DNA from: SB25 sp050180705 | GTDB taxonomy: Bacteria; Bacteroidota; Bacteroidia; Bacteroidales; Tenuifilaceae | Assembly: GCA_050180705.1 (NCBI GenBank) | Contig: JBFXDX010000004.1 | Span: 1-64,000, forward strand | Reading direction: 5' to 3' | DNA: 64,000 nucleotides | In this document: piece by piece, positions 33,908 through 44,475 of the stretch | How positions within the stretch are numbered: position 1 is the stretch's first letter | Layout: each line of letters opens with the position of its first letter | Program-made: the position numbers and the translations under genes | Notes under the pieces: model-generated | The model's input: only the letters and a program-made list of their open reading frames with translations | Databases searched by the model: none | Told to the model about the DNA's origin: nothing

Positions 33908-36229
33908 TTACTCGTACCTTAAGGTTTCCACAGGATTGCATGTTGCGGCACGCCAACTCTGCCAACTTAGAGTTAACAATGAGATTGTTAATGTTATTAA
34001 ACCAGCAGTAACAAACACCCACCAACTTAACTCTGTTTTATAGGCAAAACTTTGCAACCATCGATCCATAACATACCATGCCACAGGAAAAGCAATTGAA
34101 ACGGAAACAGCACCTAAAACAAGAAACTCCGAATTCAACATTCTCATTATTTCGGAACTAGTAGCTCCATTAATTTTACGAATTCCAATTTCCTTAACTC
34201 TTTTCTCTGCACTTTGTAATGTTTGGCCCAATAGTCCTATACATGTTATTATAAGTGCTACTATAGAAAAAACAGTAAGAGTTTTGGCCTGCTTATCTTC
34301 TTTTAAGTAAAGCGAATTAAAAAACTCATCATAAAACCCAAAACTAAAGGGAGAATCGGGGGAGATTTCATACCAAACTTTCTCTATTTCACGCATTTGA
34401 TCACTTAACTTTCCTGGCATTAAGCGGATGTTAAGCGCATTGTAGTAACGATCCGTATACTGAAAGGCAACAGGAACAATTCCTGTATGTAAAGAATTAA
34501 CATTAATGTTGTTTAGCACCCCAACAACAGTTTTTCCATTAAACTTTTTACCAATAAAATCATCCCACTCAAGTTTCTTAAAAGACTCTTCAGAAATATA
34601 GCATACACTATTAATCTCTCCATCAGCAACTTTACGACCTTTTAGTAGTTTGACATCAAACGTATTTTGAAAATCCTTATCAATATTAATTACCCTTATG
34701 GTGATGCTATTACCACTCTCGGATTTTACTTCTGTTGTTTGCCAACTTGCCCCTGGTGCATGTGATGTAAATGACATATTCTGTATAAAAGAATATTGGC
34801 GAAGTTGCTGCTTTAAAACATCGTATTCCTCAAATAGGAAAGGTAAATCTATCCGTAACAAACGATCTTTATCAAAACCAACATCGGCCGTCTTAACAAA
34901 ACTGAGCTGTTTATTTACAATGAAAAAGGCAGATAAGAGAATTATTGAAACTGCTAATTGAAACACCGTCATAGCACTTTGTACAGAATACTTATGATTT
35001 CCTAGCTTTACTTTCCCAAACAAAACCTGAAGATTTGCACGCGAGATAAAGCCAAGTGGCACTATTGCAGAAATTAAAATTACTGTTGATAACAATATAA
35101 AAGCAAACAATAGTAACTCAGGCTTTAGCAACCAAGAAAACATCAGTTGTGTATTAAGCAATTGCGAAGCTAACGGTAATACTGATTTACTAATTAGCAA
35201 TGCAATTAAAAATGCTATAAATACGGATAGACATATATCGGCAATGTAGTATGCCTTTAATTGAGAAGAATCTGCACCATTTGTAATCCGAACCCCTGCA
35301 TCTTTTAATGTTTTTAACTGTTTTGAAATGGCATAGTTTACATAATTGAAAATCGACATAATCATGGTAAGAATGGCGATTGTAACAATTATCCAAATCA
35401 TCGACTTATTCCCAATTCTATTGTCGCTATCTTCGTATGGTTGTGAAAAATAAATAGATCTTACAGGCTGTAAATCAACTTCAACTGTTTCGGACATATT
35501 TGGAGGGAATGCTTGGTTTAACTTCTTAACCACAGAATCCGCTTCTGCATCATCTTGCAATGTGATATAGATATCCTTTGGATAGTAAGTTCCTTTACCT
35601 GTATTATATGTACCTATCCTATAATCATCATTTTCAACATGTACAAAAAAATCGGCCCCCATGCTTGAGTTGGAAGGAATGTCTTCGACAACAGCACTTA
35701 CAGGCATAACAACACCATCTACATCAACCAACTCATCAACAACATCAATACGTCCAAATAACTTTAATGCACTAGATTTGCTAAGTACTAAAGATTTGCA
35801 ATCAGAAAAAGGCTCTGAAGACTTAGCAACAAGCATTTTTAAACCTGCCAATCTAAAAAACTCATTATTGGTTGATATGAATTCTTTTACATCAATGTAA
35901 TTCTTATTTTTTACCTGTTTAATGCACATTGCATAATCATCAGTTGACATATAAAAAACCGGAGCCGCATAGCGAATTTCAGGATAGCGTTCTAAAAGGA
36001 CTGGAACAATGTCCTGATCTATTTTGGTTGACTTAGTTTTTTTATCCACTAATCGATAAACCCGATCAGCATTTGGGAAATAAGAATCTACCGAATACTC
36101 CCTGTAGACAAACAGAGCAATAACAATACAAACAGCAAACCCAACAGCAAATCCAATAATATTGAATGCCGAAAAAAGCTTATTTTTTAAAAGCCCTCTA
36201 AATGCATGTTTAATATAATACTTTATCAT
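33908..36229 (-). CDS. MacB-like ABC permease (FtsX family), fourth in operon order
   Basis: A protein of 773 residues with two FtsX groups around periplasmic MacB_PCD regions. The cytoplasmic coupling helix of the C-terminal group reads RVKEIGIRKINGATSSEIMRM (residues about 660-680), which meets the ATPase. Its C-terminus CNPVETLRYE is encoded by 68 bp nearly identical to the end of the third permease gene (two mismatches, including part of the gap after the stop). This points to recent duplication or gene conversion. It is 20 bp after the third permease. Confidence 0.9.
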   Translation of the reverse strand: MIKYYIKHAFRGLLKNKLFSAFNIIGFAVGFAVCIVIALFVYREYSVDSYFPNADRVYRLVDKKTKSTKIDQDIVPVLLERYPEIRYAAPVFYMSTDDYAMCIKQVKNKNYIDVKEFISTNNEFFRLAGLKMLVAKSSEPFSDCKSLVLSKSSALKLFGRIDVVDELVDVDGVVMPVSAVVEDIPSNSSMGADFFVHVENDDYRIGTYNTGKGTYYPKDIYITLQDDAEADSVVKKLNQAFPPNMSETVEVDLQPVRSIYFSQPYEDSDNRIGNKSMIWIIVTIAILTMIMSIFNYVNYAISKQLKTLKDAGVRITNGADSSQLKAYYIADICLSVFIAFLIALLISKSVLPLASQLLNTQLMFSWLLKPELLLFAFILLSTVILISAIVPLGFISRANLQVLFGKVKLGNHKYSVQSAMTVFQLAVSIILLSAFFIVNKQLSFVKTADVGFDKDRLLRIDLPFLFEEYDVLKQQLRQYSFIQNMSFTSHAPGASWQTTEVKSESGNSITIRVINIDKDFQNTFDVKLLKGRKVADGEINSVCYISEESFKKLEWDDFIGKKFNGKTVVGVLNNINVNSLHTGIVPVAFQYTDRYYNALNIRLMPGKLSDQMREIEKVWYEISPDSPFSFGFYDEFFNSLYLKEDKQAKTLTVFSIVALIITCIGLLGQTLQSAEKRVKEIGIRKINGATSSEIMRMLNSEFLVLGAVSVSIAFPVAWYVMDRWLQSFAYKTELSWWVFVTAGLITLTISLLTLSWQSWRAATCNPVETLRYE

Positions 36230-36249
36230 CTTTTAAATAATAATTTTAT

Positions 36250-38685
36250 TTACTCGTACCTTAAGGTTTCCACAGGATTGCAAGTTGCGGCACGCCAACT
36301 TTGCCATATCACCGTGAGAATTGCTACCGCGATTGCAATTATTCCCACAACAGCAAAAATCCACCAACTCAAACTTATTTTATAGGCAAAATTCTGAAGC
36401 CATTTGTCCATTGTGAAATAGGCTAACGGAATTGCAATGACAAATGCCAGAACCACCCATCTCACAAAATCGAAAATTAGCATAGATATAATCTCAACTA
36501 TTCTTGCGCCGTTTACTTTTCGTATGCCAATCTCTTTTACCCTACGTTGCATATTGAACGATGCCATTGCATACATCCCAAGTAACGACAAGGTCACCGA
36601 AATCAAAGCGAACACTGAAAGCAGATTAAGCTGAGAGTACTCGTTTTTGTAAACAGAATGATAGGAGTCGGCTATAAACTCGTACTGGAATGGATAATCG
36701 GGATTTATTTTTGTCCAGGCTTGCTCAATTACTGCAATTGCGTTATTGAATTGACCGGGAGTAAATGTTATTATAAAGCAGAAGTTAAAACATTTCCGCG
36801 AAGCGATAACCAACGGTTTTTCTTCGTTGTGCAGATTGGTATAATGGAAATCCGGAACAACACCCACAATCTCACCTTCGGGAAATAAATAGGGCATATG
36901 AAATTTTAACCTAAAACGCTTACCAACCGCATCGTTCGGATTCGTAATTCCAAATAGTTTTAGTGCACTCTGGTTTACTATGTATTTATCCTTAAAATCA
37001 CCAACAACGCCATTTAATCGTTTTATCTCTTTCGAATTCTGGCTCCCAGTCATTTCTAACATACTCAGCATCATCGCGGCTTTCTCCCATTCCTGCGATG
37101 GCATATTTCCAAGATTTATAGTTCCAGCAATTGACTTAACACCTATTGATGAGAAAAAATTTGAATCTGCAGTAAATATGTTTATATACTGATCTTTCTG
37201 AGAATCCACTCCTTCCATCTCAAAAATAACTGCATCAAGGATATCGCCACCGGGCTCTTCCATTCCACTAGACACATTTTCTATTGATGAATTTTTAAGC
37301 AATTCCTCCTTGAATAAATCGTAGCGCTGAACGGCTTCCCATGGATTTCCTGACATTACAATCATGTTTGATTTGTCGGAAGATGGATGTTGGCTATTTA
37401 GAAATCCTATTTGCCTGTTGAGTATAAACGTACAGATTAAAGCAACAATTGACAATGTAAACTGAATTAACAAGGGAATTGTGTACAATCGGGCTTGAGT
37501 GCTTTTAATTTTGATATTGGATACAATTTTTGATGATAAAAGCGGGTATGCTGCCAAAATAGCAATAACAATGGCAAAACCTAAGGATAATAAAATAACT
37601 AATGGAATATTGCCAGGCTGAATTAGTGTAAAATCGAGCAATTTAGATAGTATACTTGCAACAAGAATGGCAAATGATATTGATAAAACTGAAAGCAACA
37701 ATGTTTCAAGCATATACTCTTTAGCCAAGGTAAATTTCGATGCTCCATTAACCACTTTAACTATGGTTTTCTTAGTCTCAAAAATGAACTTTACACGGCA
37801 AAGATTTATAAAGTTGATAAGAGCAATAAAAAGTATAATTGCAGCACCACTAATAAGCATAATTAAAGAACGAATACTTCCATTACTTTCTATCTCACGA
37901 GTTTTATTGCTATAAAGATGGATGTCGGTTAATTTTTGAAGATGTATAATTGGAACTGAATTATCACCATCTTTTTCTTTTTCCCATTTTTGCTGTATTG
38001 TTGCACAAAGTTCATCGGTATTAACGCCTGCTTGCATCAAGAAATAAGTGTAAGCCCAAGTTGACTGGTTGTCGAATTCGGTAAAAGAAGTTAATAGTTC
38101 GGGATGGAAATGCGAATTTCGAGGAAAATCCTCATAAACCCCCTCTATGGTAAAAAGTAAAGGGTCCGATTCCTGCTGGTTTAGAATATTTATTGTTTTT
38201 CCAATTACATCGATGCTTCCAAAGTACTTTTCGGCTAAACTTTTACAAACTAAAACCTTACTTGGCTGAGCAAGGTATTTGCTGCTCTTTCCAACAATAA
38301 CGTTTATATCAAAAACATCGAAAAAGGTACTGTCGGTCGAAAATGCCTCGGTTGAATAGAACTTACTTTCGCCAATCTTAACAACCGATTTCCGAAATGG
38401 AATAAGGCGTGCAATCTTCTCAAAGGCAGGATATTCTTTCTGCAACTCAAGAGCGCTATTCCCAACAACTCGGGCAGGATGCATTGATGTATTACCATCG
38501 CTTGTTTCGAATGTTACGCGGTATATTCTATCTGCTTTTGAGTGAAATCTATCGAAACTAAGCTCGTTGACCGAAAAAACTGTTATGGTTATTACACTAG
38601 CCAAGGCAACACTCAACCCTAGTATATTAATTGTAAACCAAAGCCACTGAGATTTCAATTTCCTTAAAACTATTATTGAATTCAT
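36250..38685 (-). CDS. MacB-like ABC permease (FtsX family), third in operon order
   Basis: A protein of 811 residues, the longest of the six. It has an N-terminal helix, a MacB_PCD domain (EKIARLIPFRKSVVK), a central FtsX group (FINLCRVKFIFETKKTIVKVVNGASKF), a second periplasmic part and a C-terminal FtsX group with RRVKEIGIRKVNGARIVEI. The motif (E/K)xGI(R)KVNGA is the coupling helix. It has no ATPase domain. Its 3' end is near-identical in DNA to that of the fourth permease gene. It is 31 bp after the second permease. Confidence 0.9.
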   Translation of the reverse strand: MNSIIVLRKLKSQWLWFTINILGLSVALASVITITVFSVNELSFDRFHSKADRIYRVTFETSDGNTSMHPARVVGNSALELQKEYPAFEKIARLIPFRKSVVKIGESKFYSTEAFSTDSTFFDVFDINVIVGKSSKYLAQPSKVLVCKSLAEKYFGSIDVIGKTINILNQQESDPLLFTIEGVYEDFPRNSHFHPELLTSFTEFDNQSTWAYTYFLMQAGVNTDELCATIQQKWEKEKDGDNSVPIIHLQKLTDIHLYSNKTREIESNGSIRSLIMLISGAAIILFIALINFINLCRVKFIFETKKTIVKVVNGASKFTLAKEYMLETLLLSVLSISFAILVASILSKLLDFTLIQPGNIPLVILLSLGFAIVIAILAAYPLLSSKIVSNIKIKSTQARLYTIPLLIQFTLSIVALICTFILNRQIGFLNSQHPSSDKSNMIVMSGNPWEAVQRYDLFKEELLKNSSIENVSSGMEEPGGDILDAVIFEMEGVDSQKDQYINIFTADSNFFSSIGVKSIAGTINLGNMPSQEWEKAAMMLSMLEMTGSQNSKEIKRLNGVVGDFKDKYIVNQSALKLFGITNPNDAVGKRFRLKFHMPYLFPEGEIVGVVPDFHYTNLHNEEKPLVIASRKCFNFCFIITFTPGQFNNAIAVIEQAWTKINPDYPFQYEFIADSYHSVYKNEYSQLNLLSVFALISVTLSLLGMYAMASFNMQRRVKEIGIRKVNGARIVEIISMLIFDFVRWVVLAFVIAIPLAYFTMDKWLQNFAYKISLSWWIFAVVGIIAIAVAILTVIWQSWRAATCNPVETLRYE

Positions 38686-38716
38686 CGTTGAATATTTTTG
38701 TCAATCGATTTGATAT

Positions 38717-41080
38717 CTATTCATACCGTAAGGCTTCCACAGGATTACGAGTGGCTGCTCGCCAACTTAACCAACTAACCGTAAGTAGTGCTATGAATAA
38801 CGCCAATAAGCCTGCAAGTGCAAAAATCCACCAGTTCAATGTAGTTTTGTACGCAAAATTTTCGAGCCATCTGTGCGTAACGTACACATCAATGGGCGTA
38901 GCAATTACAAAAGCAATGGCAATCAATTTTACAAAACTCTTGTTGAGCATAATCATCACTTCAGAGACTGTTGCTCCGTTCACTTTGCAGATTCCAATCT
39001 CTTTAGTACGGCGTTCCATAATAAAGAAGGTTAACCCGATGAGCCCAAGACATGAAAGAATAAGCGAAACTAATGTTGTAAAGAGCAGTATTTGCTGAAA
39101 TTGTTTTTCCCTTGCATACAAATTACTCCATGAAGCATCAATAAATTGTGGTTCAAATGGAAAATTTGGCGAAAGTTTGTCCCAAATTTTATGAACCGAT
39201 TCCAGCGTTTTGTTGATTGAATTAAAATCAGAAACACCCAACTTCAGATAAATTATGTTGCTGCACTGGTTGGTACAACTAAAAGCGGCCGACCTTAACG
39301 GAACATGCATTGACTCGAAATTAAAATTACCAACAATCCCAACAATGGCCCCATTAGCTGGATTCGACGAAACAATGCGGGCATCGGCAAGATTGGAAAC
39401 ATTAAATTCACGCGCAGCTTTTTCATTAAAAATCCAATCCTGTTTTTCGAATGAGTTCTTAGAAAAAGAACTTCCCTCAATAACTGGGATTCCAAAAAAA
39501 TTGAAGAAGTTGGGAGAAACCGTAAACTTGGCAAATCCAATTTCGTTTTCTTCGCCCTTGTTCATAAAGTTAACCGACCAGTTCTCTTCCATTTGTCCTA
39601 TCGGCTCACCCGAAAAAGCTATATCAACAATTTGCGGAATTTTTGACAGTTCGTTTTGTAACGCCTGAATATTTTTTTTGATATCAGCATTAGTATTAGC
39701 AAAAACAATGTTTTCTTTTTGAAACCCAGGGTTCACTGAGTTCAAATACCGGTTCTGTCGATTAATCACAATAATTCCAGAAATAAGCGCAATGGAGATT
39801 ATAAATTGAAAAACCAGTAAGCCGTTTCGCAATGAATTGCCAGATGTTTTTCCGGGTTGATTTTTTAACAGCAAGGCAGGTTTATAACGGCTAAAAATAA
39901 CACCCGGCACTAGCCCCGAAATAAAGACCGTTGCAAAAAATAGGCAGACAACAATAAACAAATTGCTTACGGAAAAAAAAGATTCAACAATAAACCTCGA
40001 TTGTGTCAGGCTGTTGAATGAATTGAGCAGCAAAATAGATATCCCTACCGAAAGCAGAATGGCAAACGCAACAACCAGTGCCGATTCTACAGTCATCAAA
40101 CTGATAATTCTACTTCTCCCTCCACCAAAAGTCTTGAGAATACCTACACTTTTGAATCGTTTTTCACGCTGTGCCGTCACAAGGTTGATGTAGTTGGTAC
40201 AAGCCAAAAGCAAAATCAGGATCCCGACAGTTTTTAAAACCAGCAAAGCAAACAGGTTTCCGTGCCGCATAAATTCCAAATCTGGCATCTCAAAATAGAC
40301 ATCTTTGAATGGTCGAGCGCCTAAAATAATATTTGATCTGAGATTATCAGGAACTTCATTCAAGGGAACATCAGCAAGAATCTTATTAAGGGCTTCGCCT
40401 GTAAGGGTTTCATCTGTACGGACAAAAGCTCTATAATTCCGAGTTCCCCATCGCTCGAAGTTAGAGAGATAACCTTTTATTTTACAATTGGTTTGAATTG
40501 AAACTACCGCTTCAAAATCCCACGATGAATTTTGGGGTAGATCGTCCAAAACTGCCGCTATTTCAACCAGTTCGCCGTTCAAGTATGTTGTGTTGTATTC
40601 TATTGACTTTCCGACCGGATTCTCATTACCAAACATTTTTTTGGCAAGTGATCTTGTGATGACTATTCGGTTAGTTGAATTTAGTGCTGTTAAGGGATTT
40701 CCCCATAATGGCTTGAATGTAAAAACCCTAAAAAAGCAGGAGTCGGCCACCAACATTTTTTTTATAGGATAACTGATATGGTTGCTTTTAAAGAAAATCT
40801 GGGGAGACCATTCTTCATCGCAATAGGTTACCTCTTTCAGTTCTGGAACATACTTTTTTACCAGATTCACCATTGGAATTGAAAAATGGCTATTTCCCTT
40901 ATTGGTGAGCACATAGATGTTCTGATAATCGGAGATAAACCTATCTGTAGTTTTCTCCTTCCTGACATACATAAAACATAAAAGGCTGACAGTAATCCCA
41001 ACTGTTAATCCTAAAATATTTATTACAGTAACCAGTCTGCTCTTTAAAAGATTCCGTATGGCAATTTTAGTGTTTTGCAT
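38717..41080 (-). CDS. MacB-like ABC permease (FtsX family), second in operon order
   Basis: A protein of 787 residues. The domain order is N-terminal helix, MacB_PCD, FtsX group (YINLVTAQREKRFKSVGILKTFGGGRSRI), periplasmic part and C-terminal FtsX group with RRTKEIGICKVNGATVSEV. The C-terminus is TRNPVEALRYE. It depends on the shared ATPase. A gap of 137 bp separates it from the first permease, larger than the other spacings in the operon; no gene or clear promoter is seen in the gap. Confidence 0.9.
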   Translation of the reverse strand: MQNTKIAIRNLLKSRLVTVINILGLTVGITVSLLCFMYVRKEKTTDRFISDYQNIYVLTNKGNSHFSIPMVNLVKKYVPELKEVTYCDEEWSPQIFFKSNHISYPIKKMLVADSCFFRVFTFKPLWGNPLTALNSTNRIVITRSLAKKMFGNENPVGKSIEYNTTYLNGELVEIAAVLDDLPQNSSWDFEAVVSIQTNCKIKGYLSNFERWGTRNYRAFVRTDETLTGEALNKILADVPLNEVPDNLRSNIILGARPFKDVYFEMPDLEFMRHGNLFALLVLKTVGILILLLACTNYINLVTAQREKRFKSVGILKTFGGGRSRIISLMTVESALVVAFAILLSVGISILLLNSFNSLTQSRFIVESFFSVSNLFIVVCLFFATVFISGLVPGVIFSRYKPALLLKNQPGKTSGNSLRNGLLVFQFIISIALISGIIVINRQNRYLNSVNPGFQKENIVFANTNADIKKNIQALQNELSKIPQIVDIAFSGEPIGQMEENWSVNFMNKGEENEIGFAKFTVSPNFFNFFGIPVIEGSSFSKNSFEKQDWIFNEKAAREFNVSNLADARIVSSNPANGAIVGIVGNFNFESMHVPLRSAAFSCTNQCSNIIYLKLGVSDFNSINKTLESVHKIWDKLSPNFPFEPQFIDASWSNLYAREKQFQQILLFTTLVSLILSCLGLIGLTFFIMERRTKEIGICKVNGATVSEVMIMLNKSFVKLIAIAFVIATPIDVYVTHRWLENFAYKTTLNWWIFALAGLLALFIALLTVSWLSWRAATRNPVEALRYE

Positions 41081-41217
41081 CTCTTTTGCTCTTCTAATTA
41101 TTCTCGTTGATTGGCCAATTTTTTTAATCCGTTTTTATGTTTCGCTTTGTGTTTATTTATCTATGCTGTTTCACACTTTCTAATTCTTCCCCCTTACGGG
41201 AAATCAGAAAAGTCTAT

Positions 41218-43572
41218 TTATTCATACCTTAATGCCTCCACTGGATTACGAGTGGCAGCTCGCCAACTTTGCCACCCCACAGCCATAAAGACTATGATAA
41301 ATGCAAGAAATCCCCCTAGCAAGAAGTAACCAATACTTAAATTAATTCGAATAGAGTAGTTGCTTAACCACATCGACATTAGGTAATATGATACTCCAAA
41401 AGCAAATACCGATGCAACTGCAACCAATGAAAAAGACTCCCCGATAAGTTTTCTCATAACCTCAATTTCAGTACTGCCTGCAACTTTTCGAATGCCAACT
41501 TCTTTAGTTCTTCTATCAACATTTAATACTGCGAGAGAGAGCATTCCAATAAAACTCAGAATGATTGCCAGAAGAGTTCCCAGCGAAACCATGCGGGCAA
41601 CTTGTTCATCTTTCTGGAACTTAGCAGCATATATATCGCCAAGAGTTATTGATGACATAACGAAATCAGGATCAAAACTCTTAATAACATTTGCAACCTG
41701 TTTCTGATTGTCTGTGGTAAACTCATCACGATATCGTATGTATATTATACTAGCATAATTATCACTCTGGCAAATTACAAGTGGATCAATCTCCTTACCT
41801 GCATACCCATCAAAATAAAAGTTCTTGACAATACCTTTTACCTCCGCGGGTTCGCCTTTGTATGAAACATTTACACCCAAAGTAAATTCTAACCCCAGCA
41901 TCTTTGCAGCAGATTCATTCAGAATAATTCTTCTCCTATCACTTGGGCTATCATCAAAGAAGCATCCCTGCTTAAGCTGTAACTCCATTATTTCGCAGAA
42001 CCCCATCATTACCCGATATTCCTTAATTGGTTTTTCATCACTACTATTGAGCTGTGCGATAGACTGCCCACTGCATCCCTCGCCCAAACTGTGCTCCGAC
42101 ATACCAATACTCTGAATAAATGGTAATGTTTCCAACTCTTTCTTTATGTTGGTAGCATTCTTCCTGAACTCACGGGAAAAATCCTGTACCATCACAACAT
42201 TATTAACATTAAAGCCTAAAGGAACCTCCTTTAATTTTTTAATTTGTGATCTTATTACTAATAGCGAACAAATAAGCAATACCGTTATGAAAAACTGAAC
42301 CAACACCACCGATTTCGAAAATAAACCGCGCGAAATATTCTGATGTTTCCCCTTTAGACCCGAAACCAAATTGATCTTTGCTAGATATAAACTAGGATAT
42401 ATTCCAGAAATCAGAACAACTACAATCAACGTTGTAATAATTATTACTACTCCCCAAGGGGTAAACATATCGCTTACGGTTAGCGGAAGATTCAATATTT
42501 CGGAAAAATATGGCTGTACAAGAACTGTAAGGAACATTGCTAAAAACAAAGAAATGATAGCAATTAGGCCATTTTCACTGTAAAAAAGGAGAGCCAACTT
42601 ACCTTTAGTAGCCCCAAGTACTTTCCGAGATGCAATTTCGGCAATACGTCTCTCTCCGTATAGTAAATAAATATTGATAAAGTTGATTAATGCTATAGTA
42701 AATATGAATATGCCAATTCCCAAAACTACCAATAACTGCATACGATTTACATTTGGCACTAAATCGCCCCTTGCCTCTGAATGCAAATGAATATTGCGCA
42801 GCAGTTCCGTTGTTGTTTCCGTTTTTAAGTTATTGAGAGCACCCCTCTTTTTCCATATGGTCATCAAATTATCATTTACTGAAGCTATGTTCTGGCTTAC
42901 CTGTTTTAAATCGACTCCTTTCCGTATCAAATAGTAAGTTTTAAACTCTAGACTTCCTTGCTTCGCAATAAATTCATGAGACTCAAGGTTCTTTAGAATA
43001 TCAAATTTGAAATGGGTATTTTTAGGAATATCATTAACAACTCCAGTTACAACCGAAGGAGAATCCCCAATTATTAACTGTTCTCCAATGCAATTCTCTG
43101 TTCCAAATATCTTTTTGGCAATAGATTTTGATAGCACCACACTACTTTTTCCAACAAGAGCTTCAGCTGAATTACCCTGCAAAAGATTCAATCCAAAAAC
43201 ATCAAAAAACTCAGGATCGACATACAACAACTTTAAATCTTTAAAAGTCTCGTTTCCTGTTTTCACTTTTGTATCCCATTCAGGGTATAGCTGAGTTGCT
43301 TTTTCTATTTCAGGAACAAGAGAAGGCAATTGAGTGTATGCCGTACGAAGCGCAATGGATAAAGTCTTTGGAGCATCTTCCTCATATAACTTATTACACA
43401 AACGCAATACACGACCATTATTGGCAAAATGTCTATCGAAACTAAGTTCGTAGTTCAAATAAACTGCTAACAGAAGAAATGCCGATAATCCAACTGCTAA
43501 TCCAGGAATCCCAATGTAAAGCAGCAATGGATTCCTAATCAACAACCGAAATGCAAATTTTAAGTTTTTCAT
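41218..43572 (-). CDS. MacB-like ABC permease (FtsX family), first in operon order
   Basis: A protein of 784 residues from the ATG at 43570-43572. It shows an N-terminal helix (LLLYIGIPGLAVGLSAFLLL), a MacB_PCD domain, a central FtsX group (YLLYGERRIAEIASRKVLGATKGKLALL), a periplasmic domain and a C-terminal FtsX group (DRRTKEVGIRKVAGSTEIEVM). The C-terminus is TRNPVEALRYE. It is nearest to the ATPase gene, 119 bp away, and is therefore the most likely original partner of the ATPase. Confidence 0.9.
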   Translation of the reverse strand: MKNLKFAFRLLIRNPLLLYIGIPGLAVGLSAFLLLAVYLNYELSFDRHFANNGRVLRLCNKLYEEDAPKTLSIALRTAYTQLPSLVPEIEKATQLYPEWDTKVKTGNETFKDLKLLYVDPEFFDVFGLNLLQGNSAEALVGKSSVVLSKSIAKKIFGTENCIGEQLIIGDSPSVVTGVVNDIPKNTHFKFDILKNLESHEFIAKQGSLEFKTYYLIRKGVDLKQVSQNIASVNDNLMTIWKKRGALNNLKTETTTELLRNIHLHSEARGDLVPNVNRMQLLVVLGIGIFIFTIALINFINIYLLYGERRIAEIASRKVLGATKGKLALLFYSENGLIAIISLFLAMFLTVLVQPYFSEILNLPLTVSDMFTPWGVVIIITTLIVVVLISGIYPSLYLAKINLVSGLKGKHQNISRGLFSKSVVLVQFFITVLLICSLLVIRSQIKKLKEVPLGFNVNNVVMVQDFSREFRKNATNIKKELETLPFIQSIGMSEHSLGEGCSGQSIAQLNSSDEKPIKEYRVMMGFCEIMELQLKQGCFFDDSPSDRRRIILNESAAKMLGLEFTLGVNVSYKGEPAEVKGIVKNFYFDGYAGKEIDPLVICQSDNYASIIYIRYRDEFTTDNQKQVANVIKSFDPDFVMSSITLGDIYAAKFQKDEQVARMVSLGTLLAIILSFIGMLSLAVLNVDRRTKEVGIRKVAGSTEIEVMRKLIGESFSLVAVASVFAFGVSYYLMSMWLSNYSIRINLSIGYFLLGGFLAFIIVFMAVGWQSWRAATRNPVEALRYE

Positions 43573-43618
43573 CGTCAATTTCCTCTAACATTTTTTCGAA
43601 AAGACATATAAACCCATT

Positions 43619-43636
43619 TGTAAACAACAGTTTACA
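43619..43636. other. Inverted repeat between ATPase and first permease gene
   Basis: TGTAAAC, four bases, GTTTACA. It resembles the TGTAAAAT/ATTTTAC palindrome at 47649-47664 at the start of the operon, so it might be an internal regulatory site or processing site. Confidence 0.3.
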
Positions 43637-43691
43637 GGCCTATCATTTAAATAATGGTTAAAACTATATATCAAGAAAACAGCATAAACCG

Positions 43692-44390
43692 CTATAATAC
43701 CAACTCACCAACCTCTTTTTTTACCTCTTCGGTAATAATTTGTCCGTCGAATAGATTGATTACTCGGTGTGCAAAGCCTGCATCGTGTAGCGAGTGTGTT
43801 ACCATTACTATAGTTGTTCCCTCGCGGTTTAACTCGGTGAGCAAATTCATTACCTCCAAACCGTTCTTAGAGTCAAGGTTACCAGTGGGCTCATCGGCAA
43901 GGATTAACTTAGGATTGGCAACCACTGCACGGGCTATCGCTACGCGTTGCTGCTGACCCCCCGATAACTGCTGAGGGAAATGTTTACGGCGATGGCTAAT
44001 TTGCATACGTTCAAGAACTTTCTCAACCATCTCTTTACGCTTACGCGAGTTCATTTTTAGGTAAACAAGTGGCAATTCTACATTTTCATACACATTGAGT
44101 TCATCAATTAGGTTGAAACTCTGGAATACAAAGCCAATGTTGCCTTTGCGAAGTGCAGTCCTGTTACGCTCTTTCAGATTGCCAACCTCTTGTCCATCGA
44201 AAAAGTAGTTTCCACCCGATGGATTATCGAGCAATCCAACAATATTCAAAAGAGTTGACTTACCACAACCCGAAGGTCCCATGATGGCAACAAATTCACC
44301 TTTTTTTACATGTAGGTTTACCTGATTCAACGCACTGGTTTCAATTTCCTCTGTACGGAAAACTTTAGATAAATTAACTGTTTTAATCAT
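43692..44390 (-). CDS. ABC transporter ATPase, LolD/MacB type
   Basis: A protein of 232 residues. It has Walker A GPSGCGKST (about 39-47), the Q-loop region FVFQSFNLIDELNV, the signature LSGGQQQRVAIARA, Walker B LILADEPTGNLDS and the H-loop His in VMVTHSLHD. This is the only ATPase gene beside six permease genes, so it probably powers all of them. It lies in the same operon, downstream of the membrane-fusion protein and upstream of the permeases. Confidence 0.95.
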   Translation of the reverse strand: MIKTVNLSKVFRTEEIETSALNQVNLHVKKGEFVAIMGPSGCGKSTLLNIVGLLDNPSGGNYFFDGQEVGNLKERNRTALRKGNIGFVFQSFNLIDELNVYENVELPLVYLKMNSRKRKEMVEKVLERMQISHRRKHFPQQLSGGQQQRVAIARAVVANPKLILADEPTGNLDSKNGLEVMNLLTELNREGTTIVMVTHSLHDAGFAHRVINLFDGQIITEEVKKEVGELVL

Positions 44391-44475
44391 AGCTGTTTGT
44401 TTTTAGTTATTGTTTTTATTCATTCATGGAACAAGGAGAAAGAAAAAAGGAAAAGAGATAGGGATACAATTCACT

